Assembly (NCBI RefSeq): GCF_022437945.1
Contig: NZ_CP092535.1
Span: forward strand, 3,348,001 to 3,412,000
Source: Nocardioides sp. TF02-7
GTDB lineage: Bacteria; Actinomycetota; Actinomycetes; Propionibacteriales; Nocardioidaceae
DNA length: 64,000 bases
Direction: 5' to 3'
Shown: positions 1-8,586 of the stretch, in pieces
Layout of the letters: the number at the start of each line of letters is the position of its first letter
Numbering within the stretch: the first letter of the stretch is position 1
Position numbers and translations under genes: made by a program
Notes under the pieces: model-generated
What the model was told of the DNA's origin: nothing
The model's input: only the letters and a program-made list of their open reading frames with translations
The model's database searches: none

Positions 1-249
1 CGGTGCCAGGGCGGCCAGCCCCGGTGACTGCTCGACCGTCGTCGACAGCAGCAGTGCGAGGCCCCGGACCAGCTGACGCCCCTGGCCGCCGTTGGCCGCG
101 ACGGTGCGGGCCTGGTCGACATACGGCCGCACCACCTGGGGGTCGGTCGACCCGACCAGCAGCACCACCGGCCCGAGCCGGACGAGGGTCCCCTCGCCGG
201 GGCCGGGGACGACCGTCGCGCCGGCCCACTCGTCCGCTGACAGCCTCAC
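1..249 (-). CDS. Unrecognised protein, N-terminal part, runs off the window
   Basis: Reading back from a GTG at 249 gives an open frame to the window edge of 83 residues, beginning MRLSADEWAGATVVPGPG. It starts one base after the stop of the 4-TM gene upstream (251), so the two are probably co-transcribed. The visible part has a hydrophobic strand (PVVLLVGS) and an Ala/Leu-rich helix. I do not recognise the family. Its position places it at the distal end of the kinase/flavoprotein signalling cluster. Confidence 0.55.
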   Translation of the reverse strand, partial: MRLSADEWAGATVVPGPGEGTLVRLGPVVLLVGSTDPQVVRPYVDQARTVAANGGQGRQLVRGLALLLSTTVEQSPGLAALAP

Positions 250-250
250 G

Positions 251-688
251 TCACACGATCCTTCCACCGAAGAAGCGCCACCGGATGAACGGCACGCGCA
301 TCGGTCCGTTGGTCCACACCCAGATGACGAGCCAGATCACCCCGAACATGATGAAGAACGCCCAGAAGCTCGGCACGCCGTCGACACCGGGCACCACCTC
401 GAGCGCGAGCAGCAGCCACACCAGCGCGCCCTCGTTGATCCCCGTGAGGAGCCCGAACATGGTGGGCCAGTCCTTCTCCCACCGGAACTGCTGGATGAAG
501 TGGTAGAGCAGCTCCCACAGGACGCCGAGCACGAGCACGGTCAGCAGGATCGCGTACGTCGTCCGGTAGCTGTCGCCGCTCAGGTCGAGCCCCGGCAGCA
601 GCGGGGTGATCAGCAGCGTGATGACGCCGCCGAACACGACGAGCATGAAGATCCGGGTCTGCAGCCGCCCGTTGAGCGTGGGCAACAT
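251..688 (-). CDS. Small four-helix membrane protein, unknown function
   Basis: The protein has 145 residues starting MLPTLNGRLQTRIFML at the ATG at 688. About four hydrophobic segments are visible: residues 12-30, about 42-60, about 78-100 and about 108-128, followed by a basic C-terminus (FIRWRFFGG). No catalytic motif is seen. It lies between the flavoprotein gene (ending at 753) and the partial gene at the window edge, all on the minus strand with short gaps, so an operon is likely. The function is unknown; a membrane anchor or sensor for the neighbouring signalling proteins is only a guess. Confidence 0.7.
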   Translation of the reverse strand: MLPTLNGRLQTRIFMLVVFGGVITLLITPLLPGLDLSGDSYRTTYAILLTVLVLGVLWELLYHFIQQFRWEKDWPTMFGLLTGINEGALVWLLLALEVVPGVDGVPSFWAFFIMFGVIWLVIWVWTNGPMRVPFIRWRFFGGRIV

Positions 689-752
689 CAGTGGTCTCCT
701 CGACGGTGGGGCGGACGGTGGACGAGGCTCGCGAGCGGGAGCAGGGGGTCGG

Positions 753-2367
753 TCACGGCGCGCTCCCGAGCAGCCACTTCCACCACTGCACCGTCGACCG
801 CACCGGGCCGATCCGCTTGCAGAACCCGCGCTTGTTGAGGTCGCCGTAGATCTCCTGGGCGGCGACCTGGAGCCCGAGGAAGGTGTCGACGCCGGGGGAA
901 GTACCCGCCCAGCGTCGTCGCGCCGGAGGCGTAGAGCGCGCCGGCGCCGGAGCGGGTGCCCTTGAGCTCGAAGTTGCGGTCGACGTCGAGCCGGCCGACG
1001 GGGTTGCGGCCGGCGCCGCCGTGCTCGAGGAGGTCCTTGAGCAGCCGGTGCTCGGTGATGTCGGCCTCGAGACCGGTGCAGTCGATGACGAAGTCGACCT
1101 CGACCGGCACGACGCCCTGGTGGGTGCGGACCTGGTTGAGGATCCGCTCTCCGCTGGGCTGCATGTCGTCGACGGTCCCGACCAGCACGTGGTACCAGCC
1201 CTCGCGCCGGCCCTGGTCCATCTGCTTCTGCCACAGCTTGCGCCACGGCGTGTTGGTGCCGCCCATCCGTTTGTAGATCTCGGCGCGCTGCTCGCCCTCG
1301 AGGCCGCGGACCTGCTTCTTCAGCTGACCGCCCCACACCGACTTCGGGTAGTTGAAGCCCTGGTAGGCCCAGCCGTTGCCGCCCTTGCGCCGGAAGAACA
1401 CCGGAGGCTTCCCGCCGCCGGGACGCGGGTCGGTCTCGTTGCCGTAGCCGTCGTTGGCGCCGTGGATGTAGGTGCGGAACAGGTGGACGATCGTCGTCTG
1501 CGCCCCGTGCTTGAGGCGGTCGTCCATCAGCCGCTGCAGCACGCGCGACGCGACGATGCCGCCGCCGCGCACCAGCACGGTGCTCGGGTACTGCAGTAGC
1601 CGCTCGTAGACGTGCTCGTGCGCCTCGTAGGCGTTGACGATGTGCCGGTAGTCGTTGTGCTCGGTGCGGTAGCGCTGGAGCTCGGGCAGGAACTTCAGCC
1701 CGGGATAGCCGACGGCGACGTGCACGTACTGCGAGCGGAAGGCCACCCGCTTGGTCGCGGACGCGCCCTGCGGCGGGGTGAGGATCGTGAAGTAGCCGCC
1801 GCCGTAGCGGCGGCGCACGACGCGCACCAGTCCCTTGACGAGCATCTCGTGGTAGCCGATCCGCCGGGCCTCGCGCTCCATCGCCTCGAACGCCTGGCCC
1901 GCCCGCGGCGTCCAGTAGTCGGCGAGGATCGGCTCGGAGAAGACGTTCCAGAGCGGCTTGAGCGTCTTGTCGCGGAGCGCCTCGCTGACGGCGTACGACG
2001 GGAAGCCCCAGATGTTGTCCGGCCGCGACGCGGAGTCGGACCGGAGCCGTTCGCCGCGCGGGATCTGCGACACCCGGGTGAGGTACTCGTAGGTCTGCCA
2101 CGGGTGGTCGAGCGCGGAGAGCACCCGCATGTGCGACGTCGGGACCCCGGCGATGCGCAGGTAGTCGACGGTGACGAAGCTGCCGATGCCGCCGCCCACG
2201 GTGACGAACGGGATGTCGACGATCGGGATGCCGGCGCGGGCCACCATGTCGTCGGTCCAGAAGTCCGTGGCGAGCAGCTCGTCGGTGAGGTCGCCGATCG
2301 GCTGGGCGGGCAGGTAGGTGCTGGGGTCGGTGGTCGGCACCACGGATGCAGCAGAGGGCTCGATCAA
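753..2367 (-). CDS. FAD/NAD(P)-binding flavoprotein in kinase cluster (one frameshift)
   Basis: This looks like an FAD-dependent oxidoreductase. An N-terminal dinucleotide-binding glycine motif (VGGGIGS, about residue 57) and a C-terminal flavoprotein signature (CTGLEAD, then LYASGATTLGGYFPG) bracket the protein. Corrected length is 537 residues. The frame breaks at about 895: the run of five G (893-897, plus strand) should be four, after which the protein continues GVDTFLGLQVAAQEIYGD to the TGA at 753-755. The ATG at 2367 is divergent from the kinase gene at 2542. The substrate is unknown. The lack of a metabolic neighbour and the presence of kinases suggest a regulated or signalling role, which is inference. 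Confidence 0.65.
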
Positions 2368-2541
2368 CGATGTCTCCTCGGGGTCGGTGCGGTCGGCACG
2401 CTACACCGGTGCTCGGTGGCAGAGGGGCCGAAACGTGAAGGACCGCCCGGCGACGGTGCAAGTTCAGCCACGAGGATGAATCGGGCGCCCCGGTCGGCGA
2501 ATTGCGTGGGTCTGCGCCGCGACGCATGACATCCTGAACCG

Positions 2542-3354
2542 GTGCAGGGCATCGCGGACTACGACTTCATCCGGCCGTTGGGCGAGTCCAACTACGGCAC
2601 CAACTACCTCGCGCAGGCGCCCGCCCGGCTGGGCGTCGCCGCCGGCGAGGTGGTCGTCAAGGTCATCGACGGGCCGACGTCGGACGACGCGTTCCGCCGG
2701 GCCACGCGCGAGCTGAAGCACTTCAGCGTCGCCGACTCCGACCGGCTGGTCGCCGTCTACGACGCCGGCCGCCAGGGCGGTGCGTTCTACTACGCGATGG
2801 AGTACCTGCCGCTGGGGTCGCTGGAGCAGCCGAGCAGCCCGCTCGAGCCCGCGCGCGCCGTCGCGGCTGTCCGCGACGCTGCGTTGGCCGCCCACGCCCT
2901 CCACGAGCGCGGGATCGCCCACCGCGACATCAAGCCGGCCAACATCCTCATCGCCGAGGACGGCGGCCGGCTCTCCGACCTCGGCCTCTCCCAGCTGCTG
3001 TCGCCCGGCATGGTGATGACCGGCCTCGGGCAGATCGGCCTGGAGTTCACCGACCCGGCGATCATGCTGGGCGCGGCCGCCTCGCGGGCCAGCGACGTCT
3101 GGTCCCTCGGCGCCTGCCTGCACTTCGCGATCACCGGCCGCGGCGTCTACGGCGTCATCGCCGGCACCGAGCCGCTGCTGATGGTCCGGTCGATCCTCGC
3201 CTCCCAGCCGACCGTCGACCGGGCGCTCCCGCCGGACGCCGCCCGGCTGGTCGAGGCCTGCCTGGCCCAGGACGTGACGGCCCGCCCGCGCACGGCCGCG
3301 GAGGTCGCCGACCGGATGACCGGCCTCCTCGCGGGTCTCGGCGCCGGCGTCTGA
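2542..3354 (+). CDS. Serine/threonine protein kinase, soluble, compact
   Basis: A 270-residue protein that is essentially only a kinase catalytic domain. It has a glycine loop (LGESNYGTNY), lysine in VVVKV (about residue 41), the catalytic loop HRDIKPAN (about residue 128), and DLG in place of DFG. There is no transmembrane segment or PASTA domain. GTG start, 175 bases from the divergent flavoprotein gene. It is followed after about 100 bases by the Pro-rich membrane protein, a plausible partner or substrate. The APE region is weak (EFTDPA), so activity should be tested rather than assumed. Confidence 0.88.
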   Translation: MQGIADYDFIRPLGESNYGTNYLAQAPARLGVAAGEVVVKVIDGPTSDDAFRRATRELKHFSVADSDRLVAVYDAGRQGGAFYYAMEYLPLGSLEQPSSPLEPARAVAAVRDAALAAHALHERGIAHRDIKPANILIAEDGGRLSDLGLSQLLSPGMVMTGLGQIGLEFTDPAIMLGAAASRASDVWSLGACLHFAITGRGVYGVIAGTEPLLMVRSILASQPTVDRALPPDAARLVEACLAQDVTARPRTAAEVADRMTGLLAGLGAGV

Positions 3355-3455
3355 TGGCGGCCGCGATTTCGCCGGACCGGCCACGGCGCTGCAGTCGTCG
3401 TCCGTAGGATTCCGTGGGCCGGAGACCGGACCCGGCCTTCCCAGATGAGGTGACC

Positions 3456-5066
3456 ATGGAGCTGCACGAGAGCCTGTACGCGCTGGGGCGCAGCCAGGGC
3501 CGCGAGCTGTTCAGCGACGCCGACAGCTTCCGCGGTGCGCTGGACGACTACCTCGACGAGGAGAGCGCCACCACCGGCGACATCAACCTCCTCGTCGACG
3601 CCGTCCGGCTCGGTGCGTTCCAGTCGATGGTGACCATGCTCGACAGCGGCGCCGACGCGGACCGGGCGATCGCCGAGGCCGGCAACCGGCTCGCCCGCGA
3701 CCGGGGCAGCGCCGACGTGGGCGGCTCGACCTGGGCGCTGGCGGTGCTCGGCTACGCCATCGGCAAGGTGTCCGACGCCCAGGTCCGCAGCTACCGCACC
3801 CAGCACGGCTCGTCCCCCGTGCCGCCGCCGGCCGGGCCGCCGACGATGCTCCCGCAGACGGGTCCGACGCCCCCGGTCAGCTCTCCGGCGACACCCCACT
3901 CACCCACCACGCCGCCGCCCCCGGCCGCGACCTCCCCGGTGTGGCCCGCCCAGCAGCCGCCGCAGCCCGCCGGCTACGGCCAGGCGCCGGCCCACCCCGG
4001 CACGCCGTACGGCGGGTACGCCGGCCCGCCGGGCCCCGTCCTGCCGGCCGGCCACGGTGGCCCCGCAGGCCCGGCCGGTCACGCCGGGCCCCGCAAGCCG
4101 CGCAAGATCTGGCCGGCGATCGTCGCCGCCGTCGTCGTGATCGCCCTCCTCGGCGGTGGAGCCACCGCGTTCCTCGTCTTCCGGGGCGACGAGGAACCCG
4201 ACGAGCCGACGAAGGACCCGACCAGCGAGGGGCCCGACGTCAGCTTCGAGGCGCTCAACTCCCGCTACGCGAGCCTCGGTCAGATGGTGACCTCCGGCAT
4301 GGACGAGTGCGCCGCGGCCGACACTGCCTCCGGCGAGGCCGAGGTCGTCGAGTGCACGTTCCCCAACGGGACGCTCGCGCTGACGACGTACACCTCCGCC
4401 GCCGAGCTCGACGCCGCCCGCAAGCGACGCCTCGACGTCGCGAAGGGCACGACGGTGTCCGACCTCGACTCCGGCGTCTACTACCGGTTCGACCCCAAGG
4501 TCGCCGACGACACCAGCACCGCTCCGCCGGTCCTCTACTGGGACAGCCGCGCCGGCGTCCAGTCCGCGGAGATGACCGGCGGCACCGGCGTCACCGCCGA
4601 CAACCTCGACACCGCGTTCGACGCGGTCTCGGCGACCGTGACGCCGCCCGACGGCCCCGCCGACACGCAGCTCGTCGAGTTCGTCAACCAGTTCGCCGTC
4701 GTCGGCTGCGAGCGGATCCCCGTCCTCGTCGACGGGGAGACCGAGGAGAGCAAGTGCAAGCGCAGCGGCCGCAACACCTGGGTCGGGCACTTCGCCAAGG
4801 CCAAGGACCTGCGCCAGTACCGGCAGAACGCCAAGTCCCTCGCCGGCCAGGACGGCGACCTCGTCGTCGACTACTGGTACACCGACGAGAACAGCAACGG
4901 CATCCAGGACGCCGAGGAGCCCGAGCAGGGCAAGATCTACGGCTACATCGAGGACGACTCCGACTACGGCGTCCTCTACCTCGACGACCTCGACTGCAAG
5001 TGCTACCTGCAGATGTACGACCGCGGCGAGGGCGACCCGGAGAAGCTGTACAACCTGATCTTCTAG
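3456..5066 (+). CDS. Single-pass membrane protein with proline-rich cytoplasmic linker
   Basis: The 536-residue protein starts at ATG 3456, five bases after a GAGG. Residues 1-110 form a helical soluble domain (MELHESLYALGRSQG...). Residues about 115-210 are Pro/Gly/Ala-rich. One transmembrane helix lies near residues 220-242 (KIWPAIVAAVVVIALLGGG), leaving a roughly 290-residue extracellular domain that contains several cysteines (for example DECAAAD, VECTF, GCERIP, DCKCY). It directly follows the kinase at 2542, so it may be phosphorylated in its linker; this is inferred from context. I do not recognise the extracellular domain. Confidence 0.75.
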   Translation: MELHESLYALGRSQGRELFSDADSFRGALDDYLDEESATTGDINLLVDAVRLGAFQSMVTMLDSGADADRAIAEAGNRLARDRGSADVGGSTWALAVLGYAIGKVSDAQVRSYRTQHGSSPVPPPAGPPTMLPQTGPTPPVSSPATPHSPTTPPPPAATSPVWPAQQPPQPAGYGQAPAHPGTPYGGYAGPPGPVLPAGHGGPAGPAGHAGPRKPRKIWPAIVAAVVVIALLGGGATAFLVFRGDEEPDEPTKDPTSEGPDVSFEALNSRYASLGQMVTSGMDECAAADTASGEAEVVECTFPNGTLALTTYTSAAELDAARKRRLDVAKGTTVSDLDSGVYYRFDPKVADDTSTAPPVLYWDSRAGVQSAEMTGGTGVTADNLDTAFDAVSATVTPPDGPADTQLVEFVNQFAVVGCERIPVLVDGETEESKCKRSGRNTWVGHFAKAKDLRQYRQNAKSLAGQDGDLVVDYWYTDENSNGIQDAEEPEQGKIYGYIEDDSDYGVLYLDDLDCKCYLQMYDRGEGDPEKLYNLIF

Positions 5067-5073
5067 CTGGTCT

Positions 5074-5178
5074 GCGCGAGCGCGTCGCAGACGGTGCGGC
5101 GCCGCCCGGGACCCTCGCAGGCTCGGGCCCCAGGGCCGCCGCACCGTGCGGCTTCGCCGCGTGCGACACGCTGCCGCG
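5074..5178. repeat. Dispersed palindromic element A, copy 1
   Basis: About 105 bases beginning GCGCGAGCGCGTCGCAG and ending GTGCGACACGCTGCCGCG. The outer arms (AGCGCGTCGCA and TGCGACACGCT) and inner arms (GACGGTGC and GCACCGTG) are complementary, with a small GCGG/CCGC hairpin near the 3' side. A second copy, clearly related in sequence, is at 22909-23010. It sits just after the stop of the gene ending at 5066. Confidence 0.65.
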
Positions 5179-5266
5179 CCGCGGTCGCGGTGGACGGGGT
5201 GCCGGATCGGCTGGCGGCCGGAGGGTGGAAGCGGTCGGGGTGCAGGCGGCCCAGGCCCCGGTCGTC

Positions 5267-5357
5267 GCAGGTTCATCAAGGTATGTCGGTGAGTTGGCGC
5301 TCCCTATGGCGTACCCACCGTGGGAGGCGCGGGTTCGTCTGCATACCGTGATGAATC
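5267..5357. repeat. 91-bp palindromic element B, copy 1
   Basis: Identical over 91 bases to 5391-5481. The ends are inverted repeats (TTCATCAAGGTATG and CATACCGTGATGAA, 13 of 14 pairing). An inner near-match (GGCGCTCCC and GGGAGGCGC) flanks TATGGCGTACCCACCGT. The shared sequence continues weakly (CGCTCCCGAGGCC) after both copies. Confidence 0.8.
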
Positions 5358-5390
5358 AGTACGCTCCCGAGGCCGGGCCCCGCGGCTGCC

Positions 5391-5481
5391 GCAGGTTCAT
5401 CAAGGTATGTCGGTGAGTTGGCGCTCCCTATGGCGTACCCACCGTGGGAGGCGCGGGTTCGTCTGCATACCGTGATGAATC
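5391..5481. repeat. 91-bp palindromic element B, copy 2
   Basis: This is an exact second copy, 124 bases downstream of the first. The gap between genes from 5067 to 5620 therefore holds element A plus two copies of element B. I see no credible coding sequence in it. Confidence 0.8.
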
Positions 5482-5620
5482 TGCGCGCTCCCGAGGCCCG
5501 CGCCCACCCGAGCCCCCTCACCCTCGCCGAGGCCCCCCACCGCCGACCAGCCGGTCCGTCTGGTCCACGACCTCCTGCCGCCGGCACTGGCCGGTCGCCC
5601 GCAGCACCTTGCGGTGACGG

Positions 5621-6458
5621 TCAGCCGGCGGCGGGCGCCGGCTTCGTGCTGTGCTCGAGGTCCTGTCGGGCCAGGATGACCATGGACGTGTCGTCGCCGC
5701 CGATGCGGGCGGGCTCGTCGAGCCAGTCGGGGAGCTGGGCGGCGATCCAGTCCAGGCCGCGAGTGCGGCCGAAGTCGACGAGCTGCTCGCCGGTCTGGCG
5801 CCACCAGCCGTCGGCGTCGACCCGGGAGGTGCCGAACCCGTCGGTGCAGAGGAACGCGAGGACGACGCCGTCGGCACGGACGTCGACGACGCCGGTGCGC
5901 AGCGAGCGGAGGGGGTCGGGCTGGCACAGCGAGCTGGTGTGGACACCGTCGAGCTCGGGGTCGTCGGGAACGGCGCGGCCGGCCTCCCCGCGCGCGGTCA
6001 CGACGACGGCGTCGCCGTCGCCGATCTGCAGGAACACCATCAGGTCGCCGTTGACGGCGGCCGCCAGCAGGGTGCTGCCGTAGGGCTGCAGCGGGTCCGG
6101 CGGCGGCGCGGTGTCGGGGGAACGGGTTGGCCTCGGCGTGGTGGGTCACCTTCGCGACCCAGGTGTCGACGATCGAGGCGGCCGCCCTCGCGACGAGGTC
6201 GCCCGCGGTCGTGGGGTCGGTGAGGTCGGGCAGGATCCGCCGCAGCTCCTCGACGGCGCTGACCGCCGCGAGCGCAGCGCCGGTGTCGCTGCGGAAGTGG
6301 GCGCGGTGCCCGTGACCGTCGGCGACGGCCACCACCGCCTGGTCGCCGTCGCTCCAGGTGTGCACCGCGTCCTGGATGGGCAGCTCGTCGCGCACGTGGA
6401 CCGAACCGATCCGGGCTCCCGAGAGGGTGCGCCAGCCGGTGCCGACGGGTCCGGTCAT
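5621..6458 (-). CDS. PP2C-type protein phosphatase of a TerY-P triad (one frameshift)
   Basis: Corrected length is 278 residues. PP2C motifs are visible: VAVADGHGHR (metal-binding Asp), LCTDGFGTS and the C-terminal GGDDTSM. The metal-dependent fold is expected to dephosphorylate Ser/Thr-phosphoproteins. The frame breaks at 6116-6120, where five G should be four; the corrected sequence reads NPFPDTAPPPDPLQPYG. The start codon overlaps the stop of the vWA gene (ATGA at 6455-6458), so the two are one transcript. Together with the vWA gene and the divergent kinase at 7263 it forms the three-component TerY-P set described by Anantharaman, Iyer and Aravind. Confidence 0.82.
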
Positions 6459-7151
6459 CCGAGGGTGCTCCAGATCGGGTCACCGATCGGGCTCGGGGGA
6501 GCGGCGGTCAGCCCGCCGCCGACCGCGGGTCGCGAGGCCACCTTGCTGGCGGCCTTCGACGCCCACACGATGTACTCGACGAGCTGCTCGGGGTTGTCGG
6601 CCCGCAGCAGCGGGATCTCCTCGTCGCCGATGAACCGGCGAAGGGAGTGCATGTCGGCGTCGCGGCCCACGCCGAGGGCGAGCCGCACGGCGGTGGCGCC
6701 CCCAGCGGTTGTTGAGCAGCGCCTGCAGGCCCTCGGCGAACGTCGTGCCGCTGCTCTGCGTCGGCCGGCCGTCGGAGACCAGGATGATCGCCGGCGGGTA
6801 GGCGCTCGAGGACTCGTCGAGGCCGTCGAGGGCGTCGGTGAGCGTCAGCAGTGCGCTGCCGAGCTCGGTGAACCCGCGCGGCACCGCCTCGAGCCGCTCC
6901 CAGTGCACCTGGTCGACCGGGGTCGGCTGCTGGATCACCCACCGCGGCTCGTTGGCGAACGCGAGCACGCGCACCAGCAACTCGGCGTGCGGGTTGGCCC
7001 GCGCCTCGTCCTTCAGGTGCGGCAGCACCTCGGAGATGGCGTTGTTGAGGGCCTGGATGCGGCCTCCACGCAGCATCGAGCCGGACACGTCCAGCACGAA
7101 GATGAAGTGGAGGGGCTTGCGCGCGAGGGCGCCGCCCAAGCGGTCACTCAT
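6455..7151 (-). CDS. TerY-like von Willebrand factor A protein (one frameshift)
   Basis: Corrected length is 231 residues. The MIDAS metal site is clear: FVLDVSGSM (about residues 17-25), FTELGSAL carrying the middle Thr, and LVSDGRPT. The C-terminal half (LALGVGRDADMHSLRRF) is typical of TerY. The frame breaks at 6699-6703 (five C, should be four), giving LLNNRWGATAVRLALG. vWA proteins of this kind bring kinase and phosphatase partners together in metal-dependent complexes. Transcribed with the PP2C gene, divergent from the kinase gene. Confidence 0.85.
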
Positions 7152-7171
7152 GCCATCTCCTGATACCGGGT

Positions 7172-7203
7172 TTGGACGTCGCCGTCGAAGACGAGGCTAT
7201 AGA
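7172..7203 (+). promoter_or_regulatory. Possible promoter in divergent TerY-P intergenic region
   Basis: The 111-base gap between the divergent vWA and kinase genes contains a good -10-like TATAGAT (7198-7204) with a TTGGAC hexamer at 7172. The spacing of 20 is longer than usual, so only the -10 is persuasive. Confidence 0.3.
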
Positions 7204-7262
7204 TTGTCACACAACGCACAGGCGTTCCGCGGGGGAACAGAGCACGGAGGTCGGCGACACCC

Positions 7263-8585
7263 ATGGTGCTGGCAGAGGGCGTCGAGGTCGACCTCGGTCC
7301 GCTGGGTCGAGCCCGCGTCACCTCGCTGATCGGTCAGGGCGGCCAGGGCTACGTCTTCGAGGTACGCCGCGACACCGGCGAGCCGCTCGCGCTGAAGTGG
7401 TACAAGCCCGACAGCGCCACCTCCCAGCAGTGGCAGGAGATGCAGCAGCTGGTCGAGATCGGATCGCCGCACCAGCGGTTCCTGTGGCCGCTCAGCATGG
7501 CGCGGGTCGCCGACCAGCCGAGCTTCGGCTACGTGATGCAGCTGCGCGACCCGCGGTTCCTCGAGCTGAGCTACCTGCTGCTCAACACCGACCGCGACGG
7601 CCGGCCGCTCGACGTCACCTTCGCCTCGATCATCGAGCTCTGCCGCCAGCTCAGCTACAGCTTCCTGCGCCTCCACGCGCGCGGCCTGTGCTACCGCGAC
7701 ATCTCCTTCGGCAACGTCTTCTTCGACCCGGCGAACGGCGACGTCCTGATCTGCGACAACGACAACGTCGGGATCGACAACGGCACCGGGCGGGTGCTGG
7801 GGACGCCGTACTTCATGGCGCCCGAGGTGGTCCGCGACACGACGTACCGCACCCTCCCCAACACCGACACCGACCGCCACTCGCTCGCGGTGCTGCTGTT
7901 CTACTCGCTGTTCCTCGGCCACCCGCTCGAGGGCGCGCGCACCGACGCGGGCATGCGCGACGCGCACTGGCTGATGACCCACTTCGGCACCGACCCGCTC
8001 TTCTGCATGCACCCGAGCCGCACCGACAACCGTCCCGCCGAGATCGTGGAGCAGTACTGGCGGATCTACCCGCAGTTCCTCCGCGACCTGTTCGTGCAGG
8101 CGTTCGTCGACGGCCTCGAGCGGCCCGGCGCGCGGGTGACCGAGGGGCAGTGGATCAAGGCGATGGACCGGCTGCGCGACGGCCTGCTCACCTGCCCGAC
8201 CTGCGGCACGACGAACTTCTGGAGCCCCGGTCAGGACGGCGTCCCCTGCTGGCAGGACGGCACGCTGGTGCGGCCGCCGTACGTCCTGCAGGTCGGGCGG
8301 CGCACGATCGCGGTCGGTCCGCAGACCACGATCCGCTCCGACCACCTCGCGTCCGGGGTGGACCACCCGGTCGTGGTCGGCCAGCTGCGGCAGCACCCGC
8401 AGGACCCCGCGCGGTGGGGGCTGCACAACGCCTCCGACCAGCGGTGGCCGGTCGCCTACCCCGGCGGCCAGGACCTGGTGCTCGACCCCGACCGGACCAT
8501 CGAGCTGGTGCCGGGCGCGCGGATCCGGATCCGCGAGGCCACCGTCCACGTACGCCGTCCGGGCACGCCGGGCGAGACGGCCTAG
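7263..8585 (+). CDS. TerY-P triad protein kinase with C-terminal zinc ribbon
   Basis: The 440-residue protein starts at ATG 7263. It has a glycine loop (IGQGGQGYVFEV), lysine in LALKWYK, and the variant catalytic loop YRDISFGN (about residue 143) followed by DNDNVG in place of DFG. Both variants are characteristic of the kinase in TerY-PP2C-kinase sets. Near residue 311 a zinc-ribbon-like CPTCGTTNFWSP...CW follows, then an all-beta C-terminal domain of about 110 residues. No transmembrane segment is seen. It is followed one base later by the FHA-protease gene, implying that the kinase phosphorylates a target read by FHA domains (inference). Confidence 0.85.
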   Translation: MVLAEGVEVDLGPLGRARVTSLIGQGGQGYVFEVRRDTGEPLALKWYKPDSATSQQWQEMQQLVEIGSPHQRFLWPLSMARVADQPSFGYVMQLRDPRFLELSYLLLNTDRDGRPLDVTFASIIELCRQLSYSFLRLHARGLCYRDISFGNVFFDPANGDVLICDNDNVGIDNGTGRVLGTPYFMAPEVVRDTTYRTLPNTDTDRHSLAVLLFYSLFLGHPLEGARTDAGMRDAHWLMTHFGTDPLFCMHPSRTDNRPAEIVEQYWRIYPQFLRDLFVQAFVDGLERPGARVTEGQWIKAMDRLRDGLLTCPTCGTTNFWSPGQDGVPCWQDGTLVRPPYVLQVGRRTIAVGPQTTIRSDHLASGVDHPVVVGQLRQHPQDPARWGLHNASDQRWPVAYPGGQDLVLDPDRTIELVPGARIRIREATVHVRRPGTPGETA

Positions 8586-8586
8586 G

